Shown: piece after piece, positions 8,280-16,579 of the stretch
Layout: the number at the start of each line of letters is the position of its first letter
How positions within the stretch are numbered: position 1 is the stretch's first letter
NCBI RefSeq assembly: GCF_900099805.1
Contig: NZ_FNDR01000007.1
Span: 248,001-312,000, forward strand
DNA: 64,000 nucleotides
From: Variovorax sp. OV700
GTDB taxonomy: Bacteria; Pseudomonadota; Gammaproteobacteria; Burkholderiales; Burkholderiaceae_C
Reading direction: 5' to 3'
Position numbers and translations under genes: made by a program
The notes under the pieces: generated by a model
Told to the model about the DNA's origin: nothing
Database searches by the model: none
What the model saw: only the letters and a program-made list of their open reading frames with translations

Positions 8280-10352
8280 ATGGCGAGTCCCTCGCGATCA
8301 TTCCAACCGTACCGCGGTAGCTTTCGCGACCTGCTGGGCAATGCCGGCCGCTACAACGACCTGCTGCTCGCGGGCCTGCTCGTGGTGGTGGTGGCGTTGT
8401 TCGTGCTGCCGCTGCCCACGCCGCTGCTCGACCTGTTGATTGCGAGCAACCTGGCCATCAGCCTGGTGCTGTTGATCGTCGCGATGTATGTGCCTTCGGC
8501 GCTGTCGCTGTCGACCTTTCCGTCGCTTCTTCTGTTCACCACCTTGTTCCGGCTTGCGCTCAACATCGCGTCGACCAAGCTGATCCTGCTGCAAGCCAAT
8601 GCCGGCCACATCATCGAGACCTTCGGCAAGCTGATCGTCGGCAACAACGTGGTGGTGGGCGGCGTGGTGTTCCTCATCATCGCCATCGTGCAGTTCATCG
8701 TGATCGCCAAGGGTTCGGAGCGCGTGGCCGAGGTGGCGGCGCGCTTCGCACTCGATGCCATGCCGGGCAAGCAGATGAGCATCGATGCCGACGTGCGCGC
8801 CGGAGTGCTTTCTTCCGCCAAGGCGCAGAAGCAGCGCCGGCTGCTGGAGCAGGAGTGCCAGCTGCACGGCGCGATGGACGGCGCGATGAAGTTCGTGAAA
8901 GGCGATGCCATTGCCAGCATAGTGATCGCGCTGGTCAACATTCTTGCGGGCATTGCCATCGGCACGCTGATGCACGACATGACGCTGGGCGGCGCGCTGC
9001 AGCGCTACGCCATCCTGACGGTGGGCGACGGCATGGTGTCGCAGATTCCGTCGCTGCTGGTGTCGATTGCGGCGGGCATCGTCATCACGCGCGTGAGCAC
9101 CGGCGACCGCCGAGACTCGCAGCTCGCGCAGCAGATCGGCGACCAGCTGATGGCACATCCTCGTGCGCTCATCATCGCTGGCCTGGCTGTGGCGAGCTTC
9201 CTCGTCGTGCCGGGTTTCCCGAAATGGGTGTTCGGCCTGCTGGCCGCCATCCTGCTCGGCCTGGGCTTCGCGATGCGCATGCTGCGGCAGCAACGCAACA
9301 CGCCCGGTTGGATCTCGCACGGCGGCGGCGTGGCCGCCGAAGAGACCGATACCGATCACGCCATCGCTGCGCCGCTGGCGGTGCGCCTGTCGACTGGCCT
9401 GCGCAGCTCCGTCGATCGCTACGTGCTCGACCAGCACTTGTCGCTGGTCAAGAACTCGGTGGAGTCAGACCTCGGACCGATCTTTCCGCGCTTGCAGCTG
9501 AACTATGTCGATGGCATGGCCGACAACGAGTACCAGGTGCTGGTGCACGACGTGGCGGTGGCCCGCGGCATGCTCAAGCCCGGGTGGTTGTTGCTCGACC
9601 CGGCACAGGCAGTTTCGACCCCGCCTGGCGCGGAGGTCGCCGAGCCTTTCGGCCCCTTCGCGCGGGTTGTCTGGGTGCCGACCCCGGAGCCCGGCATGAC
9701 GACATGGACCGGCGCGGAAGTGGTTGGCCTGCATGTCGACCATACCGTGCGCCGCCACGTGAAGGACCTGATCGGCCTGCAGGAAGTGCAGCGCCTGCTT
9801 CACTCGGTGCAGCGCGATGCGCCCGAACTTGCGGCCGAGGTGCTGCGCGTGGCCTCCGCGCAGCGCATTGCCGAGGTGCTGCGCCGGCTGCTGCAGGAAG
9901 GCATTCCGATCCGCAACCTGCACGCCATCTTCGAAAGCCTGACCATGTGGGCCGCCAAGGAACAGGACGGCATTGCGCTGACCGAGCTGGTGCGCATCCA
10001 TCTAGGGCGCTACATCACGAGCCGCTATGTCGGCGCGAACCGGCAGCTCGAGGCGATCCTGTTCGAGTCCAGCCTGCTCGACCGCGTGCAGAACGCCATC
10101 GAGCGTTCGCCGCGCGGCAACCTGCTGCTGCTGAGCCCGGCCGTCACGCAGGACATCCGCGAGCAGCTCCGCCGCATTCTGGGTTCCACCGCCAACCGCG
10201 TGGTGGCCATCGCTTCATCGGACGTGCGCCGCTACATCAAGAACCTCATCGAGCCGGTGGCACCGCACATGGCGGTGCTGTCCTATCAGGAAATAGACGA
10301 CGACGTGGCCCTGCAACCCGTGGGCTGGATCACCAATCCCCAAGCGCATTGA
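8280..10352 (+). CDS. sctV: type III secretion export gate protein SctV
   Basis: 690 aa, normal for the FHIPEP family (LcrD/HrcV/FlhA). The N-terminal half has about eight membrane helices, beginning at NDLLLAGLLVVVVALFVLPLP. The FHIPEP signature region is present: VAEVAARFALDAMPGKQMS followed by IDADVRAG. The C-terminal half is the cytosolic domain that forms the nonameric ring docking chaperone-substrate complexes. It is the first gene of the plus-strand operon. The ATG at 8280 is preceded by AAGGA. The stop overlaps the next potential ATG, and sctS begins 45 bp later. Confidence 0.98.
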   Translation: MASPSRSFQPYRGSFRDLLGNAGRYNDLLLAGLLVVVVALFVLPLPTPLLDLLIASNLAISLVLLIVAMYVPSALSLSTFPSLLLFTTLFRLALNIASTKLILLQANAGHIIETFGKLIVGNNVVVGGVVFLIIAIVQFIVIAKGSERVAEVAARFALDAMPGKQMSIDADVRAGVLSSAKAQKQRRLLEQECQLHGAMDGAMKFVKGDAIASIVIALVNILAGIAIGTLMHDMTLGGALQRYAILTVGDGMVSQIPSLLVSIAAGIVITRVSTGDRRDSQLAQQIGDQLMAHPRALIIAGLAVASFLVVPGFPKWVFGLLAAILLGLGFAMRMLRQQRNTPGWISHGGGVAAEETDTDHAIAAPLAVRLSTGLRSSVDRYVLDQHLSLVKNSVESDLGPIFPRLQLNYVDGMADNEYQVLVHDVAVARGMLKPGWLLLDPAQAVSTPPGAEVAEPFGPFARVVWVPTPEPGMTTWTGAEVVGLHVDHTVRRHVKDLIGLQEVQRLLHSVQRDAPELAAEVLRVASAQRIAEVLRRLLQEGIPIRNLHAIFESLTMWAAKEQDGIALTELVRIHLGRYITSRYVGANRQLEAILFESSLLDRVQNAIERSPRGNLLLLSPAVTQDIREQLRRILGSTANRVVAIASSDVRRYIKNLIEPVAPHMAVLSYQEIDDDVALQPVGWITNPQAH

Positions 10353-10397
10353 TGAACGACAACAACGACCTGTTTCCCGAGGGAGCCGAAGCCCACC

Positions 10398-10664
10398 ATG
10401 ACACCGCAGAACATTCTGGACATCACGCGCGAGGGCCTGCTGCTCGTGCTGTGGATCTCGCTGCCGGTGGTGGTGGTGGCCACGCTGTCGTCGCTCATCG
10501 TGGCGGTGCTGCAGGCGGTGACGCAGGTGCAGGACCAGAGCATCGGCCAGTCGGTGCGGCTCATCGCGGTGATGGTGGCGATCATCGTCACCGCCGGCTG
10601 GCTGGGCCGCGACGTGATGCGCTTCGCGGAGCGCGCTTTCCTGTCGCTGACAACGCTCTCATGA
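10398..10664 (+). CDS. sctS: type III secretion export apparatus protein SctS
   Basis: 88 aa, the standard length for YscS/HrcS/FliQ. Two membrane hairpin helices are seen (LLLVLWISLPVVVVATLSSLIVA and IAVMVAIIVTAGWLGRDVM), joined by the conserved VQDQSIG loop. It forms the export gate with SctR and SctT in the inner membrane. Its TGA overlaps the ATG of sctC (ATGA), showing translational coupling. Note that sctR and sctS, often adjacent in other clusters, are on opposite strands here. Confidence 0.97.
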   Translation: MTPQNILDITREGLLLVLWISLPVVVVATLSSLIVAVLQAVTQVQDQSIGQSVRLIAVMVAIIVTAGWLGRDVMRFAERAFLSLTTLS

Positions 10665-12439
10665 CTGCCGCGATGCGGATCGTTGCGCGCCTTGTTCTCG
10701 TCCGCCGGCAGGCCTTCATGATGCTTGGCGGGGCCGTGCTCATGCTGCTGCTCGTGCAGCACAGCCTGGCCGCGGAGTTCCGCTGGCAGAACAGGCCTTT
10801 CCAGATCGTTGCCAACGAAAAGCCGCTTGGCGACTTCCTGCGCGAGCTGGCCTCCTCGCAGGGCATCACGGCGGTGATCGATCCCAAGGTCAACGGCGTC
10901 ATCAGCGGCAAGTTCGACGGGTCCGCGAAGAACATCCTGAACAGCGTGTGCTCGGTCAACGGGCTCACCTGGTATTTCGACGGCGCCTTTCTGTTCGTCG
11001 ACCTGGCCGCCGATGCGAAGAGCGAGGTACTGCCGATCGCGGCAGAGAACGCCGGGCGCATTGCCGAGACGCTGGTGCGGCTGCACATCTCCGACGAGCG
11101 CTATCCGCTCAGCATCAGCGAGCGCGACGCCAGCGTCTACGTGACGGGCCCGCGCCGCTATGTGGAGATGGTGCGCCAGGCGGTGAAGCTTGCGGACCAG
11201 AAGACCGCGATGGCTGAAGGCGCCGAGATCCGGCTGTTTCCGCTCAAGTACGCCTGGGCCTCCGACTTTCGCATCAACCGGTCGGGCAAGGAGACGGTGA
11301 TTCCGGGCGTGGCCAACGTGCTGCGCAGCCTGTACGGGCGAAACGGCAACCAGGCCTCCGGCGGCGGATCGGGCGGGCGCGGAACCAGCGGGCCCCTCTC
11401 AGTGGGGCCGAACAGGCAGATCAAGCTGCGCAGTGGCGAGACCATCAACGCCCCCAAGATCGACATTGCTGGCGCGGGCTCGGGCGGCGATGCCGCCACG
11501 CTGGGCGGCATGTCGAGCATCGTCGGCAACGAGCTGCCGCAATTCCAGGCCGACACGCGCATGAACGCCGTGCTGGTGCGCGACATGCCCGACAAGATGG
11601 CGCAGTACGCGCGGTTGATCGAATCGATGGACACGCGCCCGCGGCTGGTGGAGATCGAGGTGACCATCATGGACATCAGCTCCGATACCCTCAGCAGCCT
11701 GGGCGTCGACTGGCGCCTGCACGGGCGGCACGGCGACTTCCAGACCGGCCGCGGCGACCGCGGGCCGCTGACCTGGGGCGGCGCCGGCAGTGAAGCCGGC
11801 CAGATCGGGAGCTTCGACACCACGGGCAATCCGCTCACGCCGCTGGGCGGCATGTTCACCGCCGCCATCGGCAACAGCGCACGCAACTACCTGCTGGCCC
11901 GCGTGACGGCGCTGGCCACCAACGGCAGCGCCAACTTCGTGGCCCGCCCCAAGGTGATGACGCTGGACAACACCGAGGCGGTGCTCGAGAACCTGAGCGA
12001 GTTCTACGTGCGCGTGGACGGCTTCCAGGACGCGGGCCTGTTCAGCATCACCGCCGGTACCGCCGTGCGCGTGACGCCGCTCATCATCGACGAGAAGGCC
12101 GGGCGCGGCGTGATGATGTCGATCGACATCGTCGATGGCGACCTTAGCCCGCAATCCGTCGACAAGATTCCGATCGTGCGCCGCCGCACGGTCAACACGC
12201 AGGCGCTGGTCGACGAAGGCGCGAGCCTGCTGATTGCCGGCTACTCGTCGGAAGAGAAGAGCAATGCGATCACCGGCGTTCCGCTGCTGAAGGACATCCC
12301 CGGCGTGGGCGGCCTCTTCAGGTACACCGACAAGAAGCAGGCCAACATGGAGCGCTTCTATCTGCTGACGCCGCGCCTCGTGACGCCAGGCTCCACGGCC
12401 TCGGTGCCGATGTTGCCCCTGCCCGAGCCCGGAGGTTGA
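10661..12439 (+). CDS. sctC: type III secretion outer membrane secretin SctC
   Basis: 592 aa. An N-terminal signal peptide ends at about SLAA before EFRWQNRPFQ. N0/N1 periplasmic domains follow (FQIVANEKPLGDFLRELASS, then the ring-building YVTGPRRYVEMVRQAV region) and a glycine-rich insert (about residues 230-245). The secretin domain is at the C-terminus, with LVEIEVTIMDISSDTLSSLG and the VPLLKDIPGVGGLF motif that marks secretins. It forms the outer membrane pore. The ATG at 10661 overlaps the sctS stop. A second in-frame ATG four codons later would also leave a complete signal peptide. Confidence 0.97.
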   Translation: MTAAMRIVARLVLVRRQAFMMLGGAVLMLLLVQHSLAAEFRWQNRPFQIVANEKPLGDFLRELASSQGITAVIDPKVNGVISGKFDGSAKNILNSVCSVNGLTWYFDGAFLFVDLAADAKSEVLPIAAENAGRIAETLVRLHISDERYPLSISERDASVYVTGPRRYVEMVRQAVKLADQKTAMAEGAEIRLFPLKYAWASDFRINRSGKETVIPGVANVLRSLYGRNGNQASGGGSGGRGTSGPLSVGPNRQIKLRSGETINAPKIDIAGAGSGGDAATLGGMSSIVGNELPQFQADTRMNAVLVRDMPDKMAQYARLIESMDTRPRLVEIEVTIMDISSDTLSSLGVDWRLHGRHGDFQTGRGDRGPLTWGGAGSEAGQIGSFDTTGNPLTPLGGMFTAAIGNSARNYLLARVTALATNGSANFVARPKVMTLDNTEAVLENLSEFYVRVDGFQDAGLFSITAGTAVRVTPLIIDEKAGRGVMMSIDIVDGDLSPQSVDKIPIVRRRTVNTQALVDEGASLLIAGYSSEEKSNAITGVPLLKDIPGVGGLFRYTDKKQANMERFYLLTPRLVTPGSTASVPMLPLPEPGG

Positions 12440-12441
12440 CG

Positions 12442-13611
12442 ATGAATGGCGAAGTTCCGTTCGACGACGACGCCCGTGCCGAGCCAGCGGCCCCGCAAGG
12501 CGCGCAGGCCGCCGGCTGGTGCCTGCGCTTCCTGAGCGGCGCGGTGAAGGGCCGCACCATCGTGCTCAAGCCCGGCATCAACGTGCTCGGCTCGGGCGGC
12601 GAATGCGAGGTGATGCTGCCGGGCGGCGACGTGCTGCCGCGCCACCTCGCGTTCACCGTCGGCGAGCTGGTGGTGTCGATGCAGCGCCTGGGCACCGCCT
12701 CGGCGCACCTCAACGGCGAGGAGATGCAGCAGCCGCGCAAGAGCGTGGTGGCCGGCGACATCGTGAGCGTCGGCCAGATCGACTTTCAGCTCGACCGCAC
12801 CTATCCGGCCAGCGCGCAGGAAGACCGCATGTTTGCGCCGGTGCACGGCGCGCTGCCCGAAGGCGAGGCGCTGACTCAGCAGCCGGGCGCGAGGGCGCAG
12901 CGGCTGGGCCTGTGGGTGGGCGGCGTGGTGGCGCTCCTGGCAGTGCTCGGGCTCGCGGCCACGGCGCTGATCGGCGATGGCGGCGGCGCCATGAACAGCG
13001 GCAGCGTGAACCTGGCAGAGGTGGAAAAGGCACTCGTGCCGTTCCCCGAGGTCGAGGTGATCGCAGCGCCGGGTGGACAGTTCGGCGTCAAGGGGTATGT
13101 GGAATCGAAGCAGCGCCGCAAGACGCTGGAAGACGCCATGGCGCGCTTCGGCAGCAGGGTCAGCGTCAACGTGCATTCGGCCGAGGACATGGTCGAGCAG
13201 GCGCGCCGCTATGTCGACGATCCCGGCGTGGCCGTGACCTACACCGGCCAGGGCCGGCTGGCGCTGACCGGTACGGTGGAAGACGCCGCCGTGCGGCAGA
13301 AGATCCGCCGCCTCAGCGAAGACCTGCATCCCTCGGTGCTGGTTTCCGACAAGGTGCAGTACCGCGAGAAACCCAAGACCGAGAGCAAGGACGACGACAT
13401 GCGCGCCCAGTGGGACAGCTGGCAGAGCGTGCTGCCGGCCCGCATGGTGAGCATCACCGAGGACGGCGAGGGCCTGCGCCACATCCAGCTCTCGAACGGC
13501 AACCGCTACTACGAAGGTTCGGTGCTGCGCTCCGGCGCCGAACTGAAGCGTATCGACGCCGACGGACTGGTCCTGAGCGGCGGCGTGCCCAACAAGAAAC
13601 CCGCGAGGTGA
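12442..13611 (+). CDS. sctD: type III secretion inner membrane ring protein SctD
   Basis: 389 aa. A cytoplasmic forkhead-associated (FHA)-like domain spans residues about 25-120 (LRFLSGAVKGRTIVLKPG, then a beta-rich fold). One membrane helix is at LWVGGVVALLAVLGLAATALI (about 155-177). A periplasmic part with repeated ring-building/BON-like modules follows (QFGVKGYVESKQRRKTLEDA and LALTGTVEDAAVRQKIRRL). This is the YscD/HrpQ/HrpW-type architecture that forms the outer of the two inner membrane rings. The ATG at 12442 follows a GGAGG six bases upstream, which overlaps the end of sctC. Confidence 0.93.
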   Translation: MNGEVPFDDDARAEPAAPQGAQAAGWCLRFLSGAVKGRTIVLKPGINVLGSGGECEVMLPGGDVLPRHLAFTVGELVVSMQRLGTASAHLNGEEMQQPRKSVVAGDIVSVGQIDFQLDRTYPASAQEDRMFAPVHGALPEGEALTQQPGARAQRLGLWVGGVVALLAVLGLAATALIGDGGGAMNSGSVNLAEVEKALVPFPEVEVIAAPGGQFGVKGYVESKQRRKTLEDAMARFGSRVSVNVHSAEDMVEQARRYVDDPGVAVTYTGQGRLALTGTVEDAAVRQKIRRLSEDLHPSVLVSDKVQYREKPKTESKDDDMRAQWDSWQSVLPARMVSITEDGEGLRHIQLSNGNRYYEGSVLRSGAELKRIDADGLVLSGGVPNKKPAR

Positions 13612-13765
13612 GAGACATGCACGGTCATGCCGCTTTCATCCCGCGCTCCCCGATTTCATGCGTCGGCGCCGTCGGCACGCCGCATGGAATGGCTTCGTTC
13701 CCCAAGGGCAACGGAGCGCTTTCATCCGCAAGTGAAAACCTTAAACCTTTGACAGGAGTTCCCCT
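13612..13765 (+). promoter_or_regulatory. leader before the 67-aa gene, possible internal promoter
   Basis: This is the longest untranslated gap inside the operon (154 bp). It holds two copies of CGCTTTCATC (13631-13640 and 13717-13726, 86 bp apart) and an A/T-richer stretch (AAAACCTTAAACCTTTGAC) just before the AGGAG site. Clear -35/-10 boxes cannot be assigned by eye. The gap and the terminator after the gene suggest separate regulation of the 67-aa protein. Confidence 0.35.
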
Positions 13766-13969
13766 ATGAGCGCAGTCGACACCTCGATCCAGCAAATGCA
13801 GCAAGCCGCGGCCGACCAGGCTCGCCTGATGAGCGTCAGCATGGCTGCGGGCGCCACCATCTCGGGCGCAGCCGCCACGGCACAAACGGTCAACGGCGCC
13901 AACGCCGCCGGCACCGAAGTGGCGAAGTCCACCGGCAACGACATCCGCCAGTCCGCCAAGCAGAACTGA
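13766..13969 (+). CDS. 67-aa small Ala-rich protein, candidate T3SS needle/pilus subunit (SctF-like)
   Basis: Not identified by clear homology. It is 67 aa, without Cys or Pro, rich in Ala, Gln, Ser and Thr, and predicted helical (DTSIQQMQQAAADQARLMSV and later DIRQSAKQN). It has a strong AGGAG ribosome binding site, a 154-bp leader, and a hairpin terminator right after its stop. Together these suggest that this gene is made in larger amounts than its neighbours, as needle or Hrp pilin genes are. It sits directly before the inner rod gene sctI. No other needle candidate exists in the cluster. Alternative: a small regulator or chaperone. Confidence 0.5.
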   Translation: MSAVDTSIQQMQQAAADQARLMSVSMAAGATISGAAATAQTVNGANAAGTEVAKSTGNDIRQSAKQN

Positions 13970-13978
13970 CGGGGAGGC

Positions 13979-14006
13979 CCGCGCGAAGCCGCGAGGCTTC
14001 GCGCGG
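13979..14006 (+). terminator. hairpin terminator/attenuator inside the sct operon
   Basis: Twelve-base perfect arms CCGCGCGAAGCC and GGCTTCGCGCGG around a GCGA loop are followed by CCTTTCT. The structure starts 10 bases after the stop of the 67-aa gene and lies before sctI. It looks like a partial rho-independent terminator or RNA-processing/stability hairpin that would give more of the upstream small protein than of the downstream proteins. Confidence 0.75.
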
Positions 14007-14033
14007 CCCTTTCTATTCCGAGGAGAGTGAAAC

Positions 14034-14465
14034 ATGACCGATCCCATTGCGTCGGCAGCCGTTGGCGCGTCGCCACCGGAAGCCGCGGCCTCCGCCTCAT
14101 CACAAGCTGTGCAGGCTGCGCAGCAGTCCACCGCCAGCCCGTCGCGCTTCGAGCCGGGTGAGACGCGCATGTTCGCCAACATGATGCAGGGCGTGCAGGC
14201 ACCGGGCGGAACGGCCGCGCCCAGCGCGATCGGCGACGCGGCCAAGTCGCTGGCCGCGCAGCTGTCGGGCAACGTGCGCTCCATCGAGGACATGCGCAAG
14301 AGCATGCTCGAGTCCATCGATTTCGCAGACCCCATCAAGACCATGTTCGTGATGACCGACCACGCCATGGAAGCCAACATGATGTTTGCGCGAATGCATA
14401 TTTCCACCGGGCTGGCCAGCGCCGCGACCAGCCTGTTCGGCAGCCTGCTGAAGAACCAGCAATGA
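14034..14465 (+). CDS. sctI: type III secretion inner rod protein SctI (HrpB2/YscI-like)
   Basis: 143 aa. A variable, low-complexity Ala/Ser N-terminus is followed by a helical C-terminus ending ARMHISTGLASAATSLFG-SLLKNQQ, which matches the conserved end of the YscI/HrpB2 inner rod family. It lies directly before sctJ with an ATGA overlap, as in the hrpB2-hrcJ pair of Ralstonia and Xanthomonas. A ribosome binding site GAGGAGAG precedes the ATG. The rod connects the export gate to the needle and is itself an early secreted substrate. Confidence 0.88.
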   Translation: MTDPIASAAVGASPPEAAASASSQAVQAAQQSTASPSRFEPGETRMFANMMQGVQAPGGTAAPSAIGDAAKSLAAQLSGNVRSIEDMRKSMLESIDFADPIKTMFVMTDHAMEANMMFARMHISTGLASAATSLFGSLLKNQQ

Positions 14466-15241
14466 AGACGCTCCCACGCCCGCGCTGGCTGGCCGCGCTC
14501 GTGCTGTTGCTGGCATTGGCCGGCTGCAAGGTCGCGCTCTATTCCAACCTCAAGGAGCAGGAGGCCAACGAGATCGTCGCGGCCCTGTCGGCCGAAGGCA
14601 TCGGCGCGGCCAAGACGAAGCTGGAAGGCAGCAACTGGCAGGTCGAGGTCGAGGAAGACCGCCTGAGCCAGGCGCTGGACGTGCTGCGGGTGCAGGGCCT
14701 GCCGGCCGAGCGCTACGTCAGCATGGGCGAGGTGTTCCAGAAGCAGGGCCTGGTGTCCACGCCTTCGGAGGAACGCATGCGCTACATCTATGCGATGTCG
14801 CAGGAGTTGTCGCAAACCTTGCGCAACGTCGACGGCGTGGTGTCTGCACGGGTGCACGTGGTCATCCCGGCCAACGATCCGCTCAGCGAAAAGATCCGGC
14901 CCTCGTCCGCGGCGGTGTTCATCAAGCACCGTCCCGATGTGGACCTGCGCCTGCTGGCGCCGGCCGTGAAGGACATGGTGGCCCACAGCATCGAAGGCCT
15001 CACGCACGACCAGGTGTCGCTGTCGCTGTTCGAGGCGCGCCGCACCACCGGCGCCGCGGCCGCGGGCCACGCGCCCGGCGCGCCGATGGTGCTCGGCATT
15101 CTCTCGACGCAGACGGCCATGGTGCTGCTGGGCCTGCTGCTGCTGGCCGCCGTCTGCCTCATGGTGCTGCCCACGCTGCTGCGGCGCCAAGGCCAGGACT
15201 GGCGCACCTGGATGCGCCGCCAGGTGCTCAACAAGCGCTGA
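14462..15241 (+). CDS. sctJ: type III secretion inner membrane ring lipoprotein SctJ
   Basis: 259 aa. A lipoprotein signal peptide with lipobox LALAGC (lipidated Cys22) is followed by the conserved VALYSNLKEQEANEIVAAL opening. Two ring-building motifs follow (the second around RVHVVIPANDPLSE), and a C-terminal membrane helix (GILSTQTAMVLLGLLLLAAV) anchors it. This is the YscJ/HrcJ/PrgK family that forms the inner ring of the basal body with SctD. It overlaps sctI by four bases. Confidence 0.97.
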   Translation: MKTLPRPRWLAALVLLLALAGCKVALYSNLKEQEANEIVAALSAEGIGAAKTKLEGSNWQVEVEEDRLSQALDVLRVQGLPAERYVSMGEVFQKQGLVSTPSEERMRYIYAMSQELSQTLRNVDGVVSARVHVVIPANDPLSEKIRPSSAAVFIKHRPDVDLRLLAPAVKDMVAHSIEGLTHDQVSLSLFEARRTTGAAAAGHAPGAPMVLGILSTQTAMVLLGLLLLAAVCLMVLPTLLRRQGQDWRTWMRRQVLNKR

Positions 15242-15251
15242 GCGCACGCCC

Positions 15252-15962
15252 ATGCACGGATCGACCGCAGCGCCGCAACCCGTTCCAGCCATGCCCGGCC
15301 CGATGGATCTGGTGCGCCTGGTGATGCGCTTCAACCTGCATCCCGAGGCCGACCTGCATCCGAGCTGGCTGCCGCCGGACTGGCCGGCGCGGCACCGGTC
15401 GGTGGCGCGCATGGGGCCCGCCGGCCGCGCCGTTCTGGCCGAGCTGCTGCGCCGGCGGCAGGCGCCGGAACCCGTGCAACCACGCGTCGCGGCCGACTAC
15501 AACTTCGACTCGCGGCTCAAGCGGCTGGCGCTGCTCGACGCCGCCTCGCTGCGCCGTCTCTCGGCGTACCTGGGCTTCTGCGTGCACATGCCGCTTTTCA
15601 GGCTGCGCGGCGGTGCCGGCCTGCAGATCCGGCGCCAGGCGCGTCGTTTCGACCGCGACGCCGTCGACTTCGTGCTCGACCGCGTGCCCCAGCTCACCGA
15701 ACTGCGCATGGACAGCACCGTACTGCAGCAGCGCCCCCTGGCCACGGGCCGCGTGGTGCTCGACCGCGGCTACCGCCTGCTGCTGGGCGCTGCCGCGTCC
15801 GAAGGGGCGCTGGTGCAGGGCCGCTTGAAGCACAAGCTGCCGCGCCGCATCTCCGCCTTGAGCGTGCCGGCATTGGAGCCGCGCCAGGCTTCGCAACTCA
15901 ACGAATTGATGCTCTCCTGCATCGTTCCCGAAAGACTGCCGCAATGGGACTGGCTTTTCTGA
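15252..15962 (+). CDS. sctK: type III secretion sorting-platform protein SctK (HrpB4/YscK-like)
   Basis: 236 aa. It matches the YscK/HrpB4 pattern by place and by pieces such as MRFNLHPEADLHPSWLP near the start and the central segment LDAASLRRLSAYLGFCVHMP. The protein bridges SctQ in the cytoplasmic platform to the inner ring. This family is poorly conserved, so the call rests on order (J-K-L-N-O-T as in Hrp2 clusters) as well as on sequence. Its end overlaps the start of sctL by 19 bp. Confidence 0.82.
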   Translation: MHGSTAAPQPVPAMPGPMDLVRLVMRFNLHPEADLHPSWLPPDWPARHRSVARMGPAGRAVLAELLRRRQAPEPVQPRVAADYNFDSRLKRLALLDAASLRRLSAYLGFCVHMPLFRLRGGAGLQIRRQARRFDRDAVDFVLDRVPQLTELRMDSTVLQQRPLATGRVVLDRGYRLLLGAAASEGALVQGRLKHKLPRRISALSVPALEPRQASQLNELMLSCIVPERLPQWDWLF

Positions 15963-16579
15963 TCACCACCGACAACCTGCAGCTTCTGAGCGAGCGCAAG
16001 GTGCTGAAGGAGAACGAATACGCGGCGCTGCTCGATGCGGCCGCTGTGGTCGACACCGCGCGCAAGGAAGCAGCGCGAATCGGCCAGCAAGCCGAGGACG
16101 GGGCGGAAGTCAGCCGTCGCAAAGGCTACGAGGAAGGGCTGGCACAGGCCCGCGCCGAATACGCCACGCAGCTCGTGTCCGAAAGCATGGCCGTCGAGCG
16201 GCAACTGCACGCGCTGCGCACGTCGATGGCGCAGATCGTCGTCAAGGCGGTGGGGCAATTCCTGTCGGAGGCCGATCCGGCAGTGCTGTTTCGCTCGGCC
16301 CTGGTGCGCGTGGAGGCGCTGCTGCGCGCGGAGTCGTTCATCACGGTGCGCGTGGCGCCTGCGCAGGAAGCCAACATGCGCGAGACGCTGCACCGGCTGC
16401 GCAGCGACGCCAACTGGACCATGGCCATGACCATCACGCCCGATCCCGATCTGCCGCCCGGTGCCTGCATGGTGCAAACCTCGACCGGCGTGCTCGAGAT
16501 CGGTGTCGACGCCCAGCTGGAGGCCTTTCGCCGCGCGGTCGAACAGAGCGGCATGCTGCCATCGGGGAGGCTTCAATGA
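15944..16579 (+). CDS. sctL: type III secretion stator protein SctL
   Basis: 211 aa, the normal size for YscL/HrpB5/FliH. A helical middle (DTARKEAARIGQQAEDGAEVSRRKGYEEG) is followed by the C-terminal globular domain with VRVAPAQEANMRETLHRL and the conserved pattern GACMVQTSTGVLEIGVDAQL, which resembles the V/F-type ATPase E subunit. It binds SctN and SctQ and controls the ATPase. It overlaps both neighbours, so the operon is tightly coupled. Confidence 0.95.
   Translation: MGLAFLITTDNLQLLSERKVLKENEYAALLDAAAVVDTARKEAARIGQQAEDGAEVSRRKGYEEGLAQARAEYATQLVSESMAVERQLHALRTSMAQIVVKAVGQFLSEADPAVLFRSALVRVEALLRAESFITVRVAPAQEANMRETLHRLRSDANWTMAMTITPDPDLPPGACMVQTSTGVLEIGVDAQLEAFRRAVEQSGMLPSGRLQ

Noticed and set aside
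10352..10400. ATG overlapping the sctV stop (TGATG) as a possible small gene before sctS
   Set aside because: The frame reads low-complexity sequence through sctS and into sctC without its own stop, so it is not an independent gene.
8855..10660. Long upstream in-frame extension of the sctC frame through sctV and sctS
   Set aside because: It overlaps conserved SctV and SctS coding. A proper signal peptide and ATGA overlap define the sctC start at 10661.
12358..13482. Minus-strand frame opposite sctD
   Set aside because: Shadow frame; sctD has domain structure, a ribosome binding site and operon position.
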